Counted from the first letter of the stretch, positions 27,008 through 39,954 are shown. The stretch is DNA of 64,000 nt from Liolophura sinensis (GCF_032854445.1 NC_088301.1:14320281-14384280); one strand, 5' to 3'. Notes: generated by a model from the letters alone, not told the origin. Numbers and translations are program-made.

Positions 27008-28615
27008 AGGTTTGTGTAACAGTACATCAGTTGTAACCCCATCTGGCCATAAGATTTAAGACATGTAGAGTTAGATCACAGGCAGCCGGGCCAAAACTAA
27101 ACTGGAAGATTGACAAGCTGGCTGGTAATGGACTGACGCTTGTTGACAGAATGGTCAGTTAACTGGATAGTGACCAGTAAATTAACAGCAGGTTGAGCTT
27201 CTGCTATCTGGTTAGTGCAGGAAGGGAAAGGGTCAGTGGACTGACTAGCTCATCAATCAGATGCAATATACCTTACATACAGGAATATACATAGCCCCAA
27301 ACAACTGCAGACTATTAGTCCAAAGCAGGTTTACACCTGACACGTCATGAACACTCCTAACTGCCTAACTGACTGATATTTACTGCCGTGATTCTACAAC
27401 TGTTCATCCATGTCATGGCTTATAACAGGCCCATGCTGCACTAAATACTTGTACTGCGTGTAGAGCCCAAACTGTACTTGGACAAAGGCGAAAAAAAAGG
27501 TCAGTGACATCACACAGGTAGCATTTGTGCAATGACAGTGACTGGTTTTGTTTAAAACAAAATCCTAATTGTGTGGAATTTTACTGTTATTTTGCACATG
27601 GGATTTTTAAGCCCTGCAATTTCAGAAATGGACAAGACTAAAGAGAAACAATGTTGAGTCATCCCTAAAAATGACTTCAAAGAATGTTTTCAAAAGTTAA
27701 AAATGTTCAACTGCACAAAGAGACAATTTCAATTTGGATTAAATGTTTTTCTATGCAACTTTCGCTCAGTTCTGGCAGGTATCTACTTTAAACGTTATTT
27801 CAGTCAGATATTAAAATGAAACTCATAAACGTTTACTTCATTTTGAATTTGAAATGCTGCTTGTAGTTCACTATAAATGTTTTATTTTGGGGTAGTTCAG
27901 GTGTTGTTTTTATTCAATTTTTTTATTTTTATCTCTCAAGTAGTCTGTAGTTTCTCTTTAGTTTGATTGTGGTTCTCCCTATGACTGTGTTATCACTTCT
28001 TTAGTTAACTATCACGAATCTGTTCATTACCTCTGCCAACGACATCATGTTTTTGATCTTGTTCATCTGCTTTTTTCGTCAGCAACTTCATGAAAAAGTT
28101 ATTTATGGATTTGACAACAACTTTATGAGGTTCTTTTTTAAAAAATCCTCAGATTCATCATATTTTGGTTGGTGATCTGGATACAGGATTATTCTTAAAA
28201 TAATTGTTCACCAATGTGATAGAACACAATGCAGAGTATTGTCTTTCAGTGTCTGAACTGGAGAATTTGAATATTCACCTTTTGGGTTGTTGGTCTGTTC
28301 TGGCGGTTCTGATATTTAAAGAGTTTTAAGAAGAAAAAAAATGAAAGAAAGAAAAATTCTGAAACATTTACTTTACATGAATTTTAAATGTTGTCTTAAG
28401 TTTCTGTAATGGGATGCTGGTTCACTATAAATGTTAAAAAAAAAAAAACCAACAAAGAAAAAAAAAACCCACACACACCCTATCTAGTTCAGGGCAAAAC
28501 TAGCCTTCTGTATGCAACTAACCGATAAACTCTTGTAAACTGTACATCTCAGAGTAGGAAGTTATGTCTACTTATCTCAAGTAAACCTTTGGGAAGTTGA
28601 TACAACCTGACCTAC

Positions 28616-28726
28616 CTTTGACATAGAGACTGGCAGCGTGAGAGTAGGCCACGCCTTTGTCGTTTTCTGCCACACACTCGTACTTCCCCACGTCAGATTC
28701 TTGACATCGCTCAATCTGCAGGTTAC
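28616..28726 (-). CDS. Lar: LAR exon: second half of immunoglobulin domain 2
   Basis: The 111-base exon encodes (G)NLQIERCQESDVGKYE, then CVAENDKGVAYSHAA and SLYVK. It contains the second Ig cysteine in the typical DVGKYECVAEN setting, and the closing G strand SLYVK. One further cysteine, in IERCQE, is extra relative to the usual Ig pair; vertebrate relatives have Ser there. The acceptor lies after a T-rich run (TTTTTTTGACAG) and the donor is AAG followed by GTAGGT. It completes Ig2 with the exon 537 bases upstream. Its 3' border, before VRRVPP, is the position of vertebrate mini-exon meB between Ig2 and Ig3. Confidence 0.95.
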
Positions 28727-29263
28727 CTGTCAAAAAAACAATGGGCAAAAACCATAACAACACGGTCTACCTTCTCTAGCACCCGTCAGCAACAGTGACA
28801 TGTACTACTTCTGACAGAGTTATCTACCCTGTTTACAAACACAGTTGTATCCATGTTATATTACTAACTTGATCTTCCTAACCTCAACAAATTTCAAAAC
28901 GAAATTCTTTACAGCAGTAAATAAATCATCCACATTTATCTCACTACATTAACTTTTTAGATCAACACTTTTCAATGAACCTAAGGAAATGGAGACAGAG
29001 AACATCATTAATTATTTCTGTCTTTTGCTATTAGAATGATATAATACCATGCTTCCTGTCTAAATTCTGTCCAATATCTTTTTTGCTCAAAGTTTGGCCA
29101 AGACATGTCAACTGTAGCCAGATGGAAAGCATATAAAAGAGCAGAGCTGAAGCCAACTGTATCATACCAACCAAATTTTATTCCTCCTAAACCGCCTTAG
29201 GAATTTTATTAATTCAGTTTCCTGTAGTTTTCAAGGTTACTGCTCACTCAATCAGTCACTCAC
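28727..29263 (-). other. LAR intron inside Ig2 (537 bases)
   Basis: Short intron at the exact place of vertebrate mini-exon meA. I looked for an AG...GT bounded phase-compatible mini-exon on the minus strand and found no convincing one. Confidence 0.9.
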
Positions 29264-29440
29264 CAGAGTCTAGAATGGTCAGTCGTGGGTCACTCATGTC
29301 AACTGGTACCATGTCCTTCAGCCACATAACCGTCGGTTTTGGGTCCCCTGTGGCTAAGCAGCGTAACATGGCTGGTCGTCCCTTCTCCACAGCCATCAGC
29401 TTGGGGCTCTCGCTGATGTGCGGGTATCCCCTGGGAACAC
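29264..29440 (-). CDS. Lar: LAR exon: first half of immunoglobulin domain 2
   Basis: The exon begins (S)VPRGYPHISESPKLM and ends LTILDSG, the last glycine codon being split. It supplies the A to E strands of Ig2: the first cysteine in AMLRCLATGDPKP and the tryptophan in TVMWLKDMVPVDMS. The opening PRGYP linker and the Pro-Val-Asp motif after Trp-Leu-Lys-Asp are family hallmarks. The acceptor is TTGTTGTAG before 29440 and the donor is a clean GTGAGT at 29263-29258. Phase 1 at both ends joins exactly to Ig1 (A plus GT gives Ser) and to the next exon (G plus GT gives Gly). In vertebrates the exon border at this place is where mini-exon meA can be inserted into Ig2. Confidence 0.95.
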
Positions 29441-30017
29441 CTACAACAACGACACAGAACCAATGATGACACAAATCCTTAGCCAACACAGGCCATTTAC
29501 TGTAATCCATTTTATGTGCTATCTGTTTCACAGCTGAAAAATGTTTTAAAATTTCCTATGACAGTTAAAAAAAGTACATTTTAGATGTACTGAATTTCTT
29601 TACAGGTTACTGATTCCTAAATGCATTAGCAAGGCATTTAGTAAACCAAAATATGATTTGAAAGAAGAAAACCTTCAGCAATCTCAATTTCTCTCACCGT
29701 GTCCAAAACTTCACAAATTAAAAAAAAAGAAGAAAATAAGTTATCATATTTTGCTGAAACTAAAGAAAGATAAAATGCTACACCATGGTGTTAAATGTTC
29801 TATAAAAAGTCATATAGCTGTATTTACCCTAACAGTTTTCTTTTGTTTGACAAAAAGTGAAATGTTGAACACCTGGAAACATTTAACTGATCAGATTCAT
29901 AATTGCCTGCTAGAGTTAGCTCCCCTAAATTCAACAGTAACCTTTTCACACAGACTTAAATCTTTATTAAACAGAAGACCCTCCTAACTACTCATACAAA
30001 ATGTATAAAGGTACAAG

Positions 30018-30245
30018 GAAAGTATTGACTGATTAATTGATTGATTGGTGTTATCAACTGATTTGATGTGTTTGATGCAGTACTTAAGCATATCCCCCAT
30101 CAACAACAGTGGCCAGTTTCATGGGTGGAGGAAACCAGAGCCCAGTGTACACCAACATCTGTTGGGAAGTAAACCGCAAAATCTGACAAATGTGACCCCC
30201 AGATTATCCCCTGATACATGGGTTCAACGGGTCTGCAATAATGGT
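30018..30245 (-). repeat. SINE-like copy, diverged
   Basis: Starts with a TTGATTGATTGGTG tail and contains AACAGTGGCCAGTTTCATGG and GTGGAGGAAACCAGAGCCCA, parallel to GCGGCCAGCATTATGGCAGG and AGGAAACTGGGCACAGTCCG of the copy at 35377. Toward the right end ATGGGTTCAACGGGTC may be a decayed box B. Confidence 0.55.
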
Positions 30246-30414
30246 GGAAGGCAACTGATCTCAACAAACTTCAGTCCACACCTTATTTTTAAAACAGTAC
30301 CAATTAGCCCTTGAATACTTGCCAAAATTAAGGTTCACGAGCAGTGGATGCTGTTTAGGTAAGCATAAAGTACCAGTACATTTATAACAAATAAAGTTAT
30401 ACCCAAATATACAC

Positions 30415-30505
30415 TGAATGAATGAATGAATGAATGAATGATTATGGCTTAATGCCACATTGGCAATATCTCCGCCATATCGTGGTGAAATATACATTGA
30501 TGTTG
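30415..30505. repeat. Second SINE-like family with (TGAA)n tail
   Basis: A (TGAA)n run at 30415-30441 is followed by TTATGGCTTAATGCCACATT and GGCAATATCTCCGCCATATC, related to 59848-59935 (TTATGGCTTAACATCACATT, GGTAACACTGCAGCCGTATC). Confidence 0.6.
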
Positions 30506-33500
30506 ACATCAGTATATGTAGCTCTGACATACAGCTCTGACTGTTACTGTATTTGTGAGTATGCTCTGACTGTTACTGTATTTGTGAGTATAATTCTCAC
30601 ATACACTATAATTCTACCAACTACACTACTTCACAAGCAACAAAAATCAAGAGCCGCTATTAGGTGAAACAGTTTCAGTTACATGTAAATTATACTACAT
30701 AGCATCTATAAAAGGAAAGAAAGCTCTAAAATGATGTTGATCCTAAATAAAAAAGACAATATAAATTTTAGTTTCCGTTAACCATATTGTTTCTGGGAGC
30801 CGTATTGTTTGTATTTCTATGATATCTTGTAAACGATTAACTGTTTTCTTTAAAACACTATGAACACAAAAACGTGGTCAGTGTCATGTTCCGCAGAAAC
30901 ATCCCAACTAGGCCTCTTCAGTACCTGGAGGTAATATTGTCCTCTACAGATCTCTGTATTCACCTCGCTCTCTGCATCTACTGCCACATGTCAGCACTGT
31001 TTAACTCTTGATCACGAGGTCACTCAATCCAGTGATGTTTAAGATTGCTGGAACTGACTTCTCATAGCCAAGGAACCACAGAGCTAACGAAAGGTCCACA
31101 ATACGGCAACTTAGAGCGAGGTACAGCTTTTCCTTGTATTTTTTTTTTTGTTTTAACCTTTGTCGCTTCTTAATCCAAGACTTCAGCGGATTCATACTCG
31201 TTGCAATGCTGACTATAGAGAACTTCATTTCCACTATAACATATGGGAGAGTTTCCTTTTCTTTGAGGTAGGCGATATAAAATAACAATCTTCATCAATA
31301 CATCCAGAGAAAAAGCAACGCACCTGTTAAATAGCACTGTCTTATTCACTAATAATTAAGGATACTCAGTACTACGGCATATCTATGTTGACTTCTCAAT
31401 AAGGAAATTACAACTTGATAAACAACTATAAATCCCACCATCAGGGGAGATAATGTACATTTTCAGCACAAAGTTATTTCCCTCGCTGTGAACAGCATAC
31501 TTTATGTCCAAAAGTTATCCTTACAGGAGTTAACATTTGATCTGGTGAAGGAAAACCTGTACTCATAAAACATATGAGGAAAGCTTAATATTTTTGAGCA
31601 ATGATTATGCTTCCCTGCAATCACATGGTATGCAAAAAGCATGCCTCGCAACTTAGTTCAGATTATCATAGCACCAGAATAGCTCATTTGGGATAAGAAC
31701 TCTGCAAAAATCAGGTCAGAAAGCTAATTCACAGAATGACAAGGGTATCGGTAGTTCTGCAGTTAAAAACACATTTTTTTTTACATCTATGAGATTGTTG
31801 ATTTAAGTTCATTAATATTAAAGATAAAAATTGATTATATCGCTTTTGATATAAAAAGGAACTGCAAATAACAAAACCATCATTCAGGGAAGTTCTCTGG
31901 TTTTTTGAAACCTACTAAACATTTCTGGCAGTGGTTCAAACAGTTTAATTTTGAAATGTTATGTACTGTGAACCGAAAAAGGTTTCCCTTTTGTCATGAA
32001 TAATTTAACTCATCCTGTTCTTGGTTTTTATTAACAGCACGGTCAGCCAGAAGAATGGGATTTCGCGACAAATACAAAGCAAGGGGAGGCAACCAACGCT
32101 GTTGCTAAACTGACACAACCGTCCATAATTCAGTGGTCATTTTGTTGGTTCACATTTACATCATGTTTCAAAAAATCCAAACTAAATAACAGAAAATATT
32201 AACGTTATCAAGAGTGAAGTTTGTTATTTTTATTTACTTTTAGTATATTCCCTTTGACTTCCGTTTGTTTGTGTGTTTTTCTGAATGGGATTTAACACCT
32301 GACTGAGGAATAATTCCTGTACAGGTAGATGATGATGATCCATTTCTTGTCTAGAAGAAACCGAAATGCCTTGAGTAAACCAACTGCTTCTGGTAAGTAA
32401 CCGACACTTTCCTATATCAATCAAGATCTAAATGTACGCCACACCAGTGGAAGGCAGGTCATCTCCCAAGAACTTCATGTAAAGCTTCATCACGGCCGTA
32501 TGAATGCTGTCCACTCCTTGCTGCCATAAGGGCACACACAAGAACAATGGGGCATGGGAATATTTTAAGGTCACAGTTTTCCCAAACACATGTTAAGCAA
32601 AGACTGCTTTAACAATGACATGTAAATTTCACTGTATTGTATCAAAGATTTCTGTCCGTGGGCCAAAGTTTGGGAACATCATTGCTTTAGGTTTACAGGG
32701 ACTGTCTGCACTTAAATCTGTCCTGCTGGTGGTTCCCTGTTTAAAGTCTGAGCGAGGGGGTTGGGGTTGGAGGGTTGTTATGTCCGCCGCAGTTGTCGTC
32801 AGTGGTTTATTGCACAGCAGCGCACCCAGCTTCGCGCTCTGACCACGAGCAGACAAACGGACAGACAGACACACACACGGTAGCCCTAAACAGGGCGACA
32901 CTGGATGGCTCAAGGTGGGCAGAAATGGAAATGTGGCATCAGCACAAGTAAAACACAGACATAGAACATGGATTTGGTACAAACAATTTCAGTACTACTG
33001 CTCGCAACTGGCTATGATGAAAGCTTCATCACAGATGTTTGATTTTAAAGCTGTTAAAATAATTCTGGTTAATTGAAGTTCTTTGAACCTAAAATAGCAT
33101 ACATACTTGCAATGAAAATCATGACTGCACCACATAAAAATACTCTGAACTCAAAATGGCATATTTTTCCTTCAAACTTATTAACACTTTCCTGCCATTT
33201 TAGAAGCAGGACAGTTCTTTAAACCAACAATGAATAACAACTAAATTAGAACACAAATATAGTTTAAGTGTATTTTCAAACACTATGGCTGATTGAGGCG
33301 GGTCGCTGAATCCTCATGTGATATTTCTGGGAAAATTTGGTACATAACATGGTTCAAATAATTTTTTTATGGAACCTTAAAACTGTGAAATTTGGATCAT
33401 ATTCAGGAGAAAACAAATTTATCAAATTTGTTATTATTCCAAAACTCAAATTGGATGAAAATAACTGCATAAAACTTAAGAGTTTTAAAGGTATTTCTCA

Positions 33501-35376
33501 TGCTAGTGTGTGCCATTAATAACGTGTCTTAGATTTGCATTGTGAAAAAAACTGCTTGAACACATGTTACTGTAGACTTTAGATCTGAGCCATTAACTTT
33601 GATTCCATCTTTCTTCCAGTCACTTACTGACATTTCACAGTTTTGAAAAGATGGACTTACTGGATTTATTTTACAGTTTTACAAAATGTCCAGAAAGTAA
33701 GAACTTCACTGAGCAAGAAGTATGATACATGAAAATTTAAGTTAATTTATATTTAACTTTTTTCTTTCCACATATACACAATGGTAAAATGTGCCAACAG
33801 ACACGTTAACACATAAGTAACAAAAAACGTTTCCACAGATACAGAACAATGCAGTAACAATGACACATGAAAGATGAAACAGTACGTAATGTTCAACATT
33901 ACACAAATATAAAGAGACACTCAAAACATCTTACAAACTACGGGTAGAATAACAAACGAACAGGGTAAAAATACACATGGGGCTGTAGGGTGTGTACGGG
34001 GAAGACAAGCTTAGTGATACAGACAGACAGTACAGACAAACAGACACTGACATGACGGGATACGGGAAGGGTGTGGTCAGGATCTGCAGCACTGGGGATA
34101 GGCAGATAAACCAAGAGATCTATGGAGGGATAATACTTCTTTCCAAATTCAATTTTTCCACATATTTTTCGCATGTATATATCCATACAAATAATCAATT
34201 TTTTTAAAATTCTTTTGACACAAATTTTTAAGTCTTTTACCATTCCATATACACTTAATCCACTTTATATACAAATTCTGACAAATTCATTTCACTGCTA
34301 CGAATGATTAATAATGGCTTTGTCTTCCATTTTAAATCAAAAATCAACCTTTAATCAAAGCAGATGTATTCTACGATAGCTGTAAAACTACAAGTCCTCC
34401 ATAGATCCCAAACTGCGATACTGTAATGATAAGAGAGAGCGATCAATAGAACCAGCTGTGCAATACAGTGTTACCTTTATATTTTAAAACCCAGTCGCTT
34501 AGACCTGAAGAGGGAAGCAGACAAAAACATATTAATTTCTTGAACATGATGTGATTAGCAATGTTTACAATGTAATCTGGAGGGACAGGGACATGGGTTC
34601 CCCAGACTACATGTAAATATACCATCAGTCTGGTTGATACAGTGGAGCAGTCAACGACTAGGCTGTCCTTGGCACTTCACAACTTCCAGCATGTGAGACT
34701 GCAGCTCTGAGCGACAAAGATAACTACATGTATTTAGGACTCTTGCAGAGTTACTTCCCTTGCAACAGTCTGGCAACAGTTCACTGCCATCTGTTTATCC
34801 AGCTCACAAACGGTAAATGCATCAGAACAATACCATTTAATCATCTGCTAACTTCTGTCAAGTACAGAAATGGGTTGACAGCCATTTTTTTTAAAATTTG
34901 TGTAGAAATTCGTGAACTTCCTTAATAATGATGTCCCAGTATATACCATCAATATTTATGGAGAAAAATCTTGTCACAAATGTGGATCAACTGTATATAA
35001 TAAGAATTAAATGTAAATAATAGTGTTATCCTAAATTATATCAAATTTACGGAAGTTCAGTCCATACTATAGATAACGAGCATTCATCTGAATACAGTGT
35101 TGAACAACAAGGTTGTATTCCCTGGACCTGTGCTCGTTAGCATGATTTACCCACAATTATGATTATAAACCTAGTTTAGCTTAATTTCAGGAATATGATG
35201 AAGGAGCAAATGAAATGCACATGTACATGAATATGATTTGGACCTGCCCCTGGAACTACAACACTGCTGATACACACAACTAAGAGTCCTAAGTATTCAG
35301 TACAACACAGGATGCCATTTCCATTTGAATCATTAGTGATAAAACTTTGAAATAATGTTAAAGCTGTATATAACGT

Positions 35377-35608
35377 TTATTTATTTGTTTAATTGATTGG
35401 TGTTTCACATAGTACTCAAGGATATTCACTTATACGATGGCGGCCAGCATTATGGCAGGAGGAAACTGGGCACAGTCCGGAGGAAAACCGTAACCATCTG
35501 CAGGTTGTTGCCAAGACCTTTCCATGTACGGCTGGAGAGGAAGCCCGCATGAGCTGGGCTTGAACTCACAGCGTCCGCATCGGTGAGAGGCTCCTGGGTC
35601 TGTATAAC
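35377..35608 (-). repeat. SINE-like element, best preserved copy
   Basis: The left side carries the tail TTATTTATTTGTTTAATTGA and GGTGTTTCACATAGTACTCA. Then follow ACGATGGCGGCCAGCATTAT, CATCTGCAGGTTGTTGCC, GTACGGCTGGAGAGGAAGCC and GCTTGAACTCACAGCG. On the minus strand the last block is a box B-like GTGAGTTCAAGCCC, and AGGAGCCTCTCACC precedes it. From memory this layout resembles widespread mollusc SINEs; not checked. The box A end appears to be cut off. Confidence 0.65.
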
Positions 35609-36778
35609 ATTTAACACAGCAGACAAATATGTGGACATGTATAAAGTGTCAATTAAACTTTGTTACTGAGGGGAAAATTCAAGTAACTGGCAGCAACCTG
35701 CCAAGCAAATGCATCCAAATGTTTATTTTCAATAGTAACAGTAGAACATGAAATGCAAGATTCATAAACAATATTACGAGATTCCTGGAGTTTTGATGGT
35801 TTTAAGTACATGTATCCTTATTAATATGTATGGATATATACTTAGAGTACCTTCAAAAACCATTCTATTTAAAGACATGCTATAGTTCATGTTCACTAAC
35901 AAATTTTTCCTCAGATAACGAAAACATAGAATGAAAGTGTGAAACAGAATAGATGCCAACAGCACTAAAAATTCCATTGTTTACAAAAGTGCAATTCTTT
36001 CAAACTATGTGGATAAACAGCCTTCCTCAAACATTAACCTTCTAAATACAATCATGTTACAAATATGTGCACTGGTAAAGAACTGGTTAAGGGGGTTTTC
36101 AAAATCACTGTCTAAATCCTGATGTTGTCAAGCAAGTAACTAAAAACAGTGTTCGTACTTGGTTAAACCCTCCTTTCGGGATAAAAAAATTTAGACAGTG
36201 TGTTAATAAAACCATAATGTCAGCTTTTCACAGAATAAGTAAAAAACAAACACAACATTACATAATGCACTGGGGAGTTGCCAGATCAAAACTCAACCTT
36301 GTCAAAATGAGGAACGAAAATTCCCTGAAATTTTCTTCTACTATAGCTGACCTCCGTTAGTAATCTGCTTAGTTCTAGCCATTATGTCCAAAACATTAGA
36401 GCCTCTGACAATCTTGATAACCCTTAAAATCAGCTGAAAATTCTCATCCCTGCATATTTTCAAACATTAACCGCTACCCTGTACAATGACTATACACAAA
36501 TCCTTATCTGATGTAATATATAAAAGTATTGAGAATCTGAAGATCACCTGCAGGTACTTGCTAGGCAAATATTCCCCCCAATCTGAAGTACAAGCACAAA
36601 AATATCAACACTCCTCAATTTTTTCCAATTTAAAGAGCACCGTGAGAACAATGAAGTCACACCCAGCCCAGCTATAGTTACTTTGGACAAGGGAGCAGTG
36701 TTCATATAAATCAGACTCTAAACATTTCAAATCTTGTCACAACCGACAGGACCTATAATATATCCAAAATGGAAGTCC

Positions 36779-36998
36779 AGGGGCTGATTTCACAAAGCCA
36801 TTTAAGACTTAATACAGTCAAAATTTAAAGCTTAAGCACAATGCTTAGGTTTTAGTTGTGAAGGTTGAAATTTGACACATTTGTTTTTGGATAATATTAA
36901 AGAGGTGGTCAAAATTTAAACTTCTGAAGCCGTAAAATGAGCTTTAAGATTTCATTTTAAATTTTGACTTAAGTCAGAAATGGCTTTGCATCTGTAGC
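36779..36998. repeat. MITE-like element, GGGGCTGATTTC family, fullest copy
   Basis: The left end reads GGGGCTGATTTCACAAAGCC then ATTTAAGACTTAA and GTCAAAATTTAAAGC. The right end, reverse complemented, reads GCAAAGCCATTTCTGACTTA then AGTCAAAATTTAAAA. These are imperfect terminal inverted repeats of roughly 40 bases around a short core, typical of a foldback or MITE element. Confidence 0.65.
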
Positions 36999-38670
36999 AT
37001 TGGATCATTAACCACAGAAACAGCTGTACTGAAGGATGAGTTGATGAGTCATCTATGAGAAGAGCTTTATTTATCACAAAAGTGAAAACTGACAGTGGAT
37101 ATGACATCTAGAGGTTCGTGCATCAATCCCTTAGAGAGACACAAAGTGTCATGAATTGTTACAAGACTACCATCAAGAGCATCTTGAACCTGGTTGCGTT
37201 TCTATTCTGTTGTAGAGGGCAGGGTTGTAAAACTTTCCTCACCTCTGTCAACCACCTGTTCTGATGAATCCATAAATAAAGGCTTATATTATGCGAGGTC
37301 TTGAAAGATTACAAAAACACACCCAAGATCATGAAGGGTGTTTGCTTTTCACACCAGTCCAATTCTGCGTCTGTTCCCCGTAGAGCTGACACGATGAGGG
37401 ATTATACTACTATTAGTGCTGCCCATATCTTCTCCAGCCCACCTGTGTTTTGACGCTATTGAGGCAGAAAATCATCATTCCAATCACAAACTAGAGGGGA
37501 CGCAGACGCATAGAAACACTATGAAAAGCTTACGAGGTCTTTACATCGCTGTTCAATTTTGAAGAAAAGCCAGCATAAATGGCTGAGATATTCAGAACTC
37601 TTGAGGAATCTGTGAGCAGGAAGAGAGGGTGTCTTGACTTTGAATAGAAATGTCGTTCCACCTCAGGGGATCCCAGCTCCCACCCTCACATGTCCCTGGG
37701 TACATCACACATATATGACAAAACGCTGTGTGGCCTAGTGCCGGTACCAGCTTGGTTATCAAGGCACGTTTCAATCAGTATTGAATTCCATATTCATAAG
37801 CTATGAATAAAGTATAAAAATATCACTGCAGAACCTATCACACCCATAAACAAGTCGTGTTGGGTCATTGCCCAATGACATTAATGCATTGGAATCATAA
37901 CAAAATCTTCAAAATTGTGGGACAGGTTCTACAATGGTTTGCTTCTGATGCCAAATCTTTCTAATCTATTTGACTGTAATACTGTAGGACACACTATGAC
38001 TGATAAGGTAAGAACAGTAGTGGTTTTGGCCCAAAAAAAAATAAAATAAAAAAATTAGAGAACCAGCTACTTGTAACTTGCACACAGAGATTCTCATGGG
38101 AAACTGAATCTCACTGAGGCCAGCAGATTCAGAACTTATGACAATAGCATTCTCTATTTTGACACATTTTTCATCCCAAAGGTTTTCAGTATGGTAGGCT
38201 GTATACCTTTCGATAATTCTATTACCAGTAATGTTTTTTTTTTAAACTAAACTGCTCAACTATTTATGTGAGGAAATGCCTGTCTGAAATCGAACTATGA
38301 CAGGAATTTTGGTTATGACTATATAGGCAAAATATTGGTGCAGTCCCCTGATCAGTTGACAGATTCTCAGACCTCTCTCACGAACTTAATGCCACGCAAA
38401 GTTGACAAAACTCTTGAGGTACTGTAGTTTTGGTTGTATAAAGCACGTAGGTGTATTTACCACAGTAACCATGTATATGTAGCTGGTGACCTGACTTGAT
38501 GTTTAGGTCCCAGTGTTACAGATGTGCAACTGATATGGTTGAAACTGGAGACAGCGTACAACAATAACATTATGGTTTACATAACCCCCAGGGCAACACT
38601 CACACTGCACTGTATGCCATGTGGCTAAAACTTCAGTCAAAACTGGGTACACCCCAGGAGCCAGAGCAGT

Positions 38671-38904
38671 CATATTCACGTGCTACTACATGTAGTTACA
38701 TAATTTTTCATACATGTACTCTGTCATGTTCCTGTAACGCCCAGACAAGCTACTATACATGTAGATGTAAATATATATGTTCAACTACATATTCACACGT
38801 TACTACATGTAGTTACATAATTTTTCATACATGTACTCTGTCACGTTACTATAACGCTCAGACAAGCTACTATATGTGTAGATGTACATATATATGATTA
38901 ACTA
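38671..38904. repeat. 117-bp tandem duplication, two copies
   Basis: TACTACATGTAGTTACATAA, TTTTTCATACATGTACTCTG and CAGACAAGCTACTATA recur exactly 117 bases apart (38671-38787, 38788-38904) at high identity. The period is a multiple of three, so a plus-strand open frame spans both copies without meaning. Confidence 0.9.
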
Positions 38905-39954
38905 CATATGACAGACCTTCACGTAACTGGACCTTAACTGCATAAAATGTTGGCAATGATTTTCTCAACTGTAAATGTACATGTGCACTGTATTTAACTA
39001 GGCTCAACAACTAACTTGGTTATTTCTACTAAAAAAAACTGAAGTGCTGGCATCAAAAATATTATTTTAGATTCTTATTGTACTTCTTAAATCTCATTTT
39101 TACGTACCGATCTTTTGGTGAAATACAGCATCTTAAAATTTGGAAAGTGTTATTCCCTGAGAAATTACATGTGCAGTTGCTTCATTTGTTTTGTATGCAT
39201 AGTTTCTAGCTTCAGGCTAATTATCTTCAAGGAATCGTTAACACACAGTCTTTCTTTATTTATTCATTTCTTAAGTACATCCTGACATGTTCCTCTGCTG
39301 AAAATAATGTTGCCTTGCACTTAACTACCAAAGAAAGCCAGCCAATCCATTTGAATTCTGCTAACCATGACGGACACTAGCTAACACTGCTGTGAAATTC
39401 ATCAAATTAGAGTTGAACTTTTGCTGACTGTTCACTGATTGGTCTCCTAGGTAATTGGTCACCAGACTGGCCACAAAGGACACTAAACATGCTGGCCAGT
39501 CCACTAAGGGTTGTTAACCCAATCCCAGGATGCTGATATTAGGTGTTGGTCAGTTGGCATCTTCCCTTAGCGACATCTGTGCCTCAGCTCCAGATGGGCC
39601 TCTTGACCATCAGTGCTCAATGAGTGACCAGTAGTCAGTCCAGGCGGTCACTTGAATCATGCAAGTAGTGTGATCAGGCCAACTTTGATTCAATTTTCAT
39701 CTGATCTAGTCCTGGTCCACTCCGGGGAAATGGCCTTATTGCATGATGGGTTCAATTCCCGCAGAAGCAGCTCCTAAACTGCAGTGTTAATGAAATTCCA
39801 GCTGCAAGAAAGGCTGACTGAAGCACACTACGTGCAGAGATTTCACTTAGTAATAGCATCAATAAGTCTTATACCTGACACTGGTTAACAGGCCAAAAGC
39901 ACCCAACAAATACGCAAAAGTAATGGTTTACTAACACAATATTGTAGAAAACAT

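Larger units (their letters stand above)
16559..28615 (-). other. LAR intron between Ig2 and Ig3 (12057 bases)
   Basis: Lies at the position where vertebrate relatives insert mini-exon meB. Contains two MITE-like elements, SINE-like copies near 21260 and 24330, a diverged tandem duplication at 22479-22735 and a poly(G) tract at 24796. No mini-exon could be identified by eye and no other coding region was recognised. Confidence 0.85.

Noticed and set aside
28727-29263. A meA-type mini-exon
   Set aside because: The AG...GT pairs examined gave lengths not divisible by three or poor splice sites (for example eight bases before GTGAGA near 28940).
38619-38897. Plus-strand open frame with an internal Cys-rich repeat
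   Set aside because: Created by the 117-bp duplication, whose period is a multiple of three.
39740-39775. tRNA T-arm-like GGGTTCAATTCCCGC
   Set aside because: No matching D-arm, anticodon arm or acceptor stem at proper spacing.
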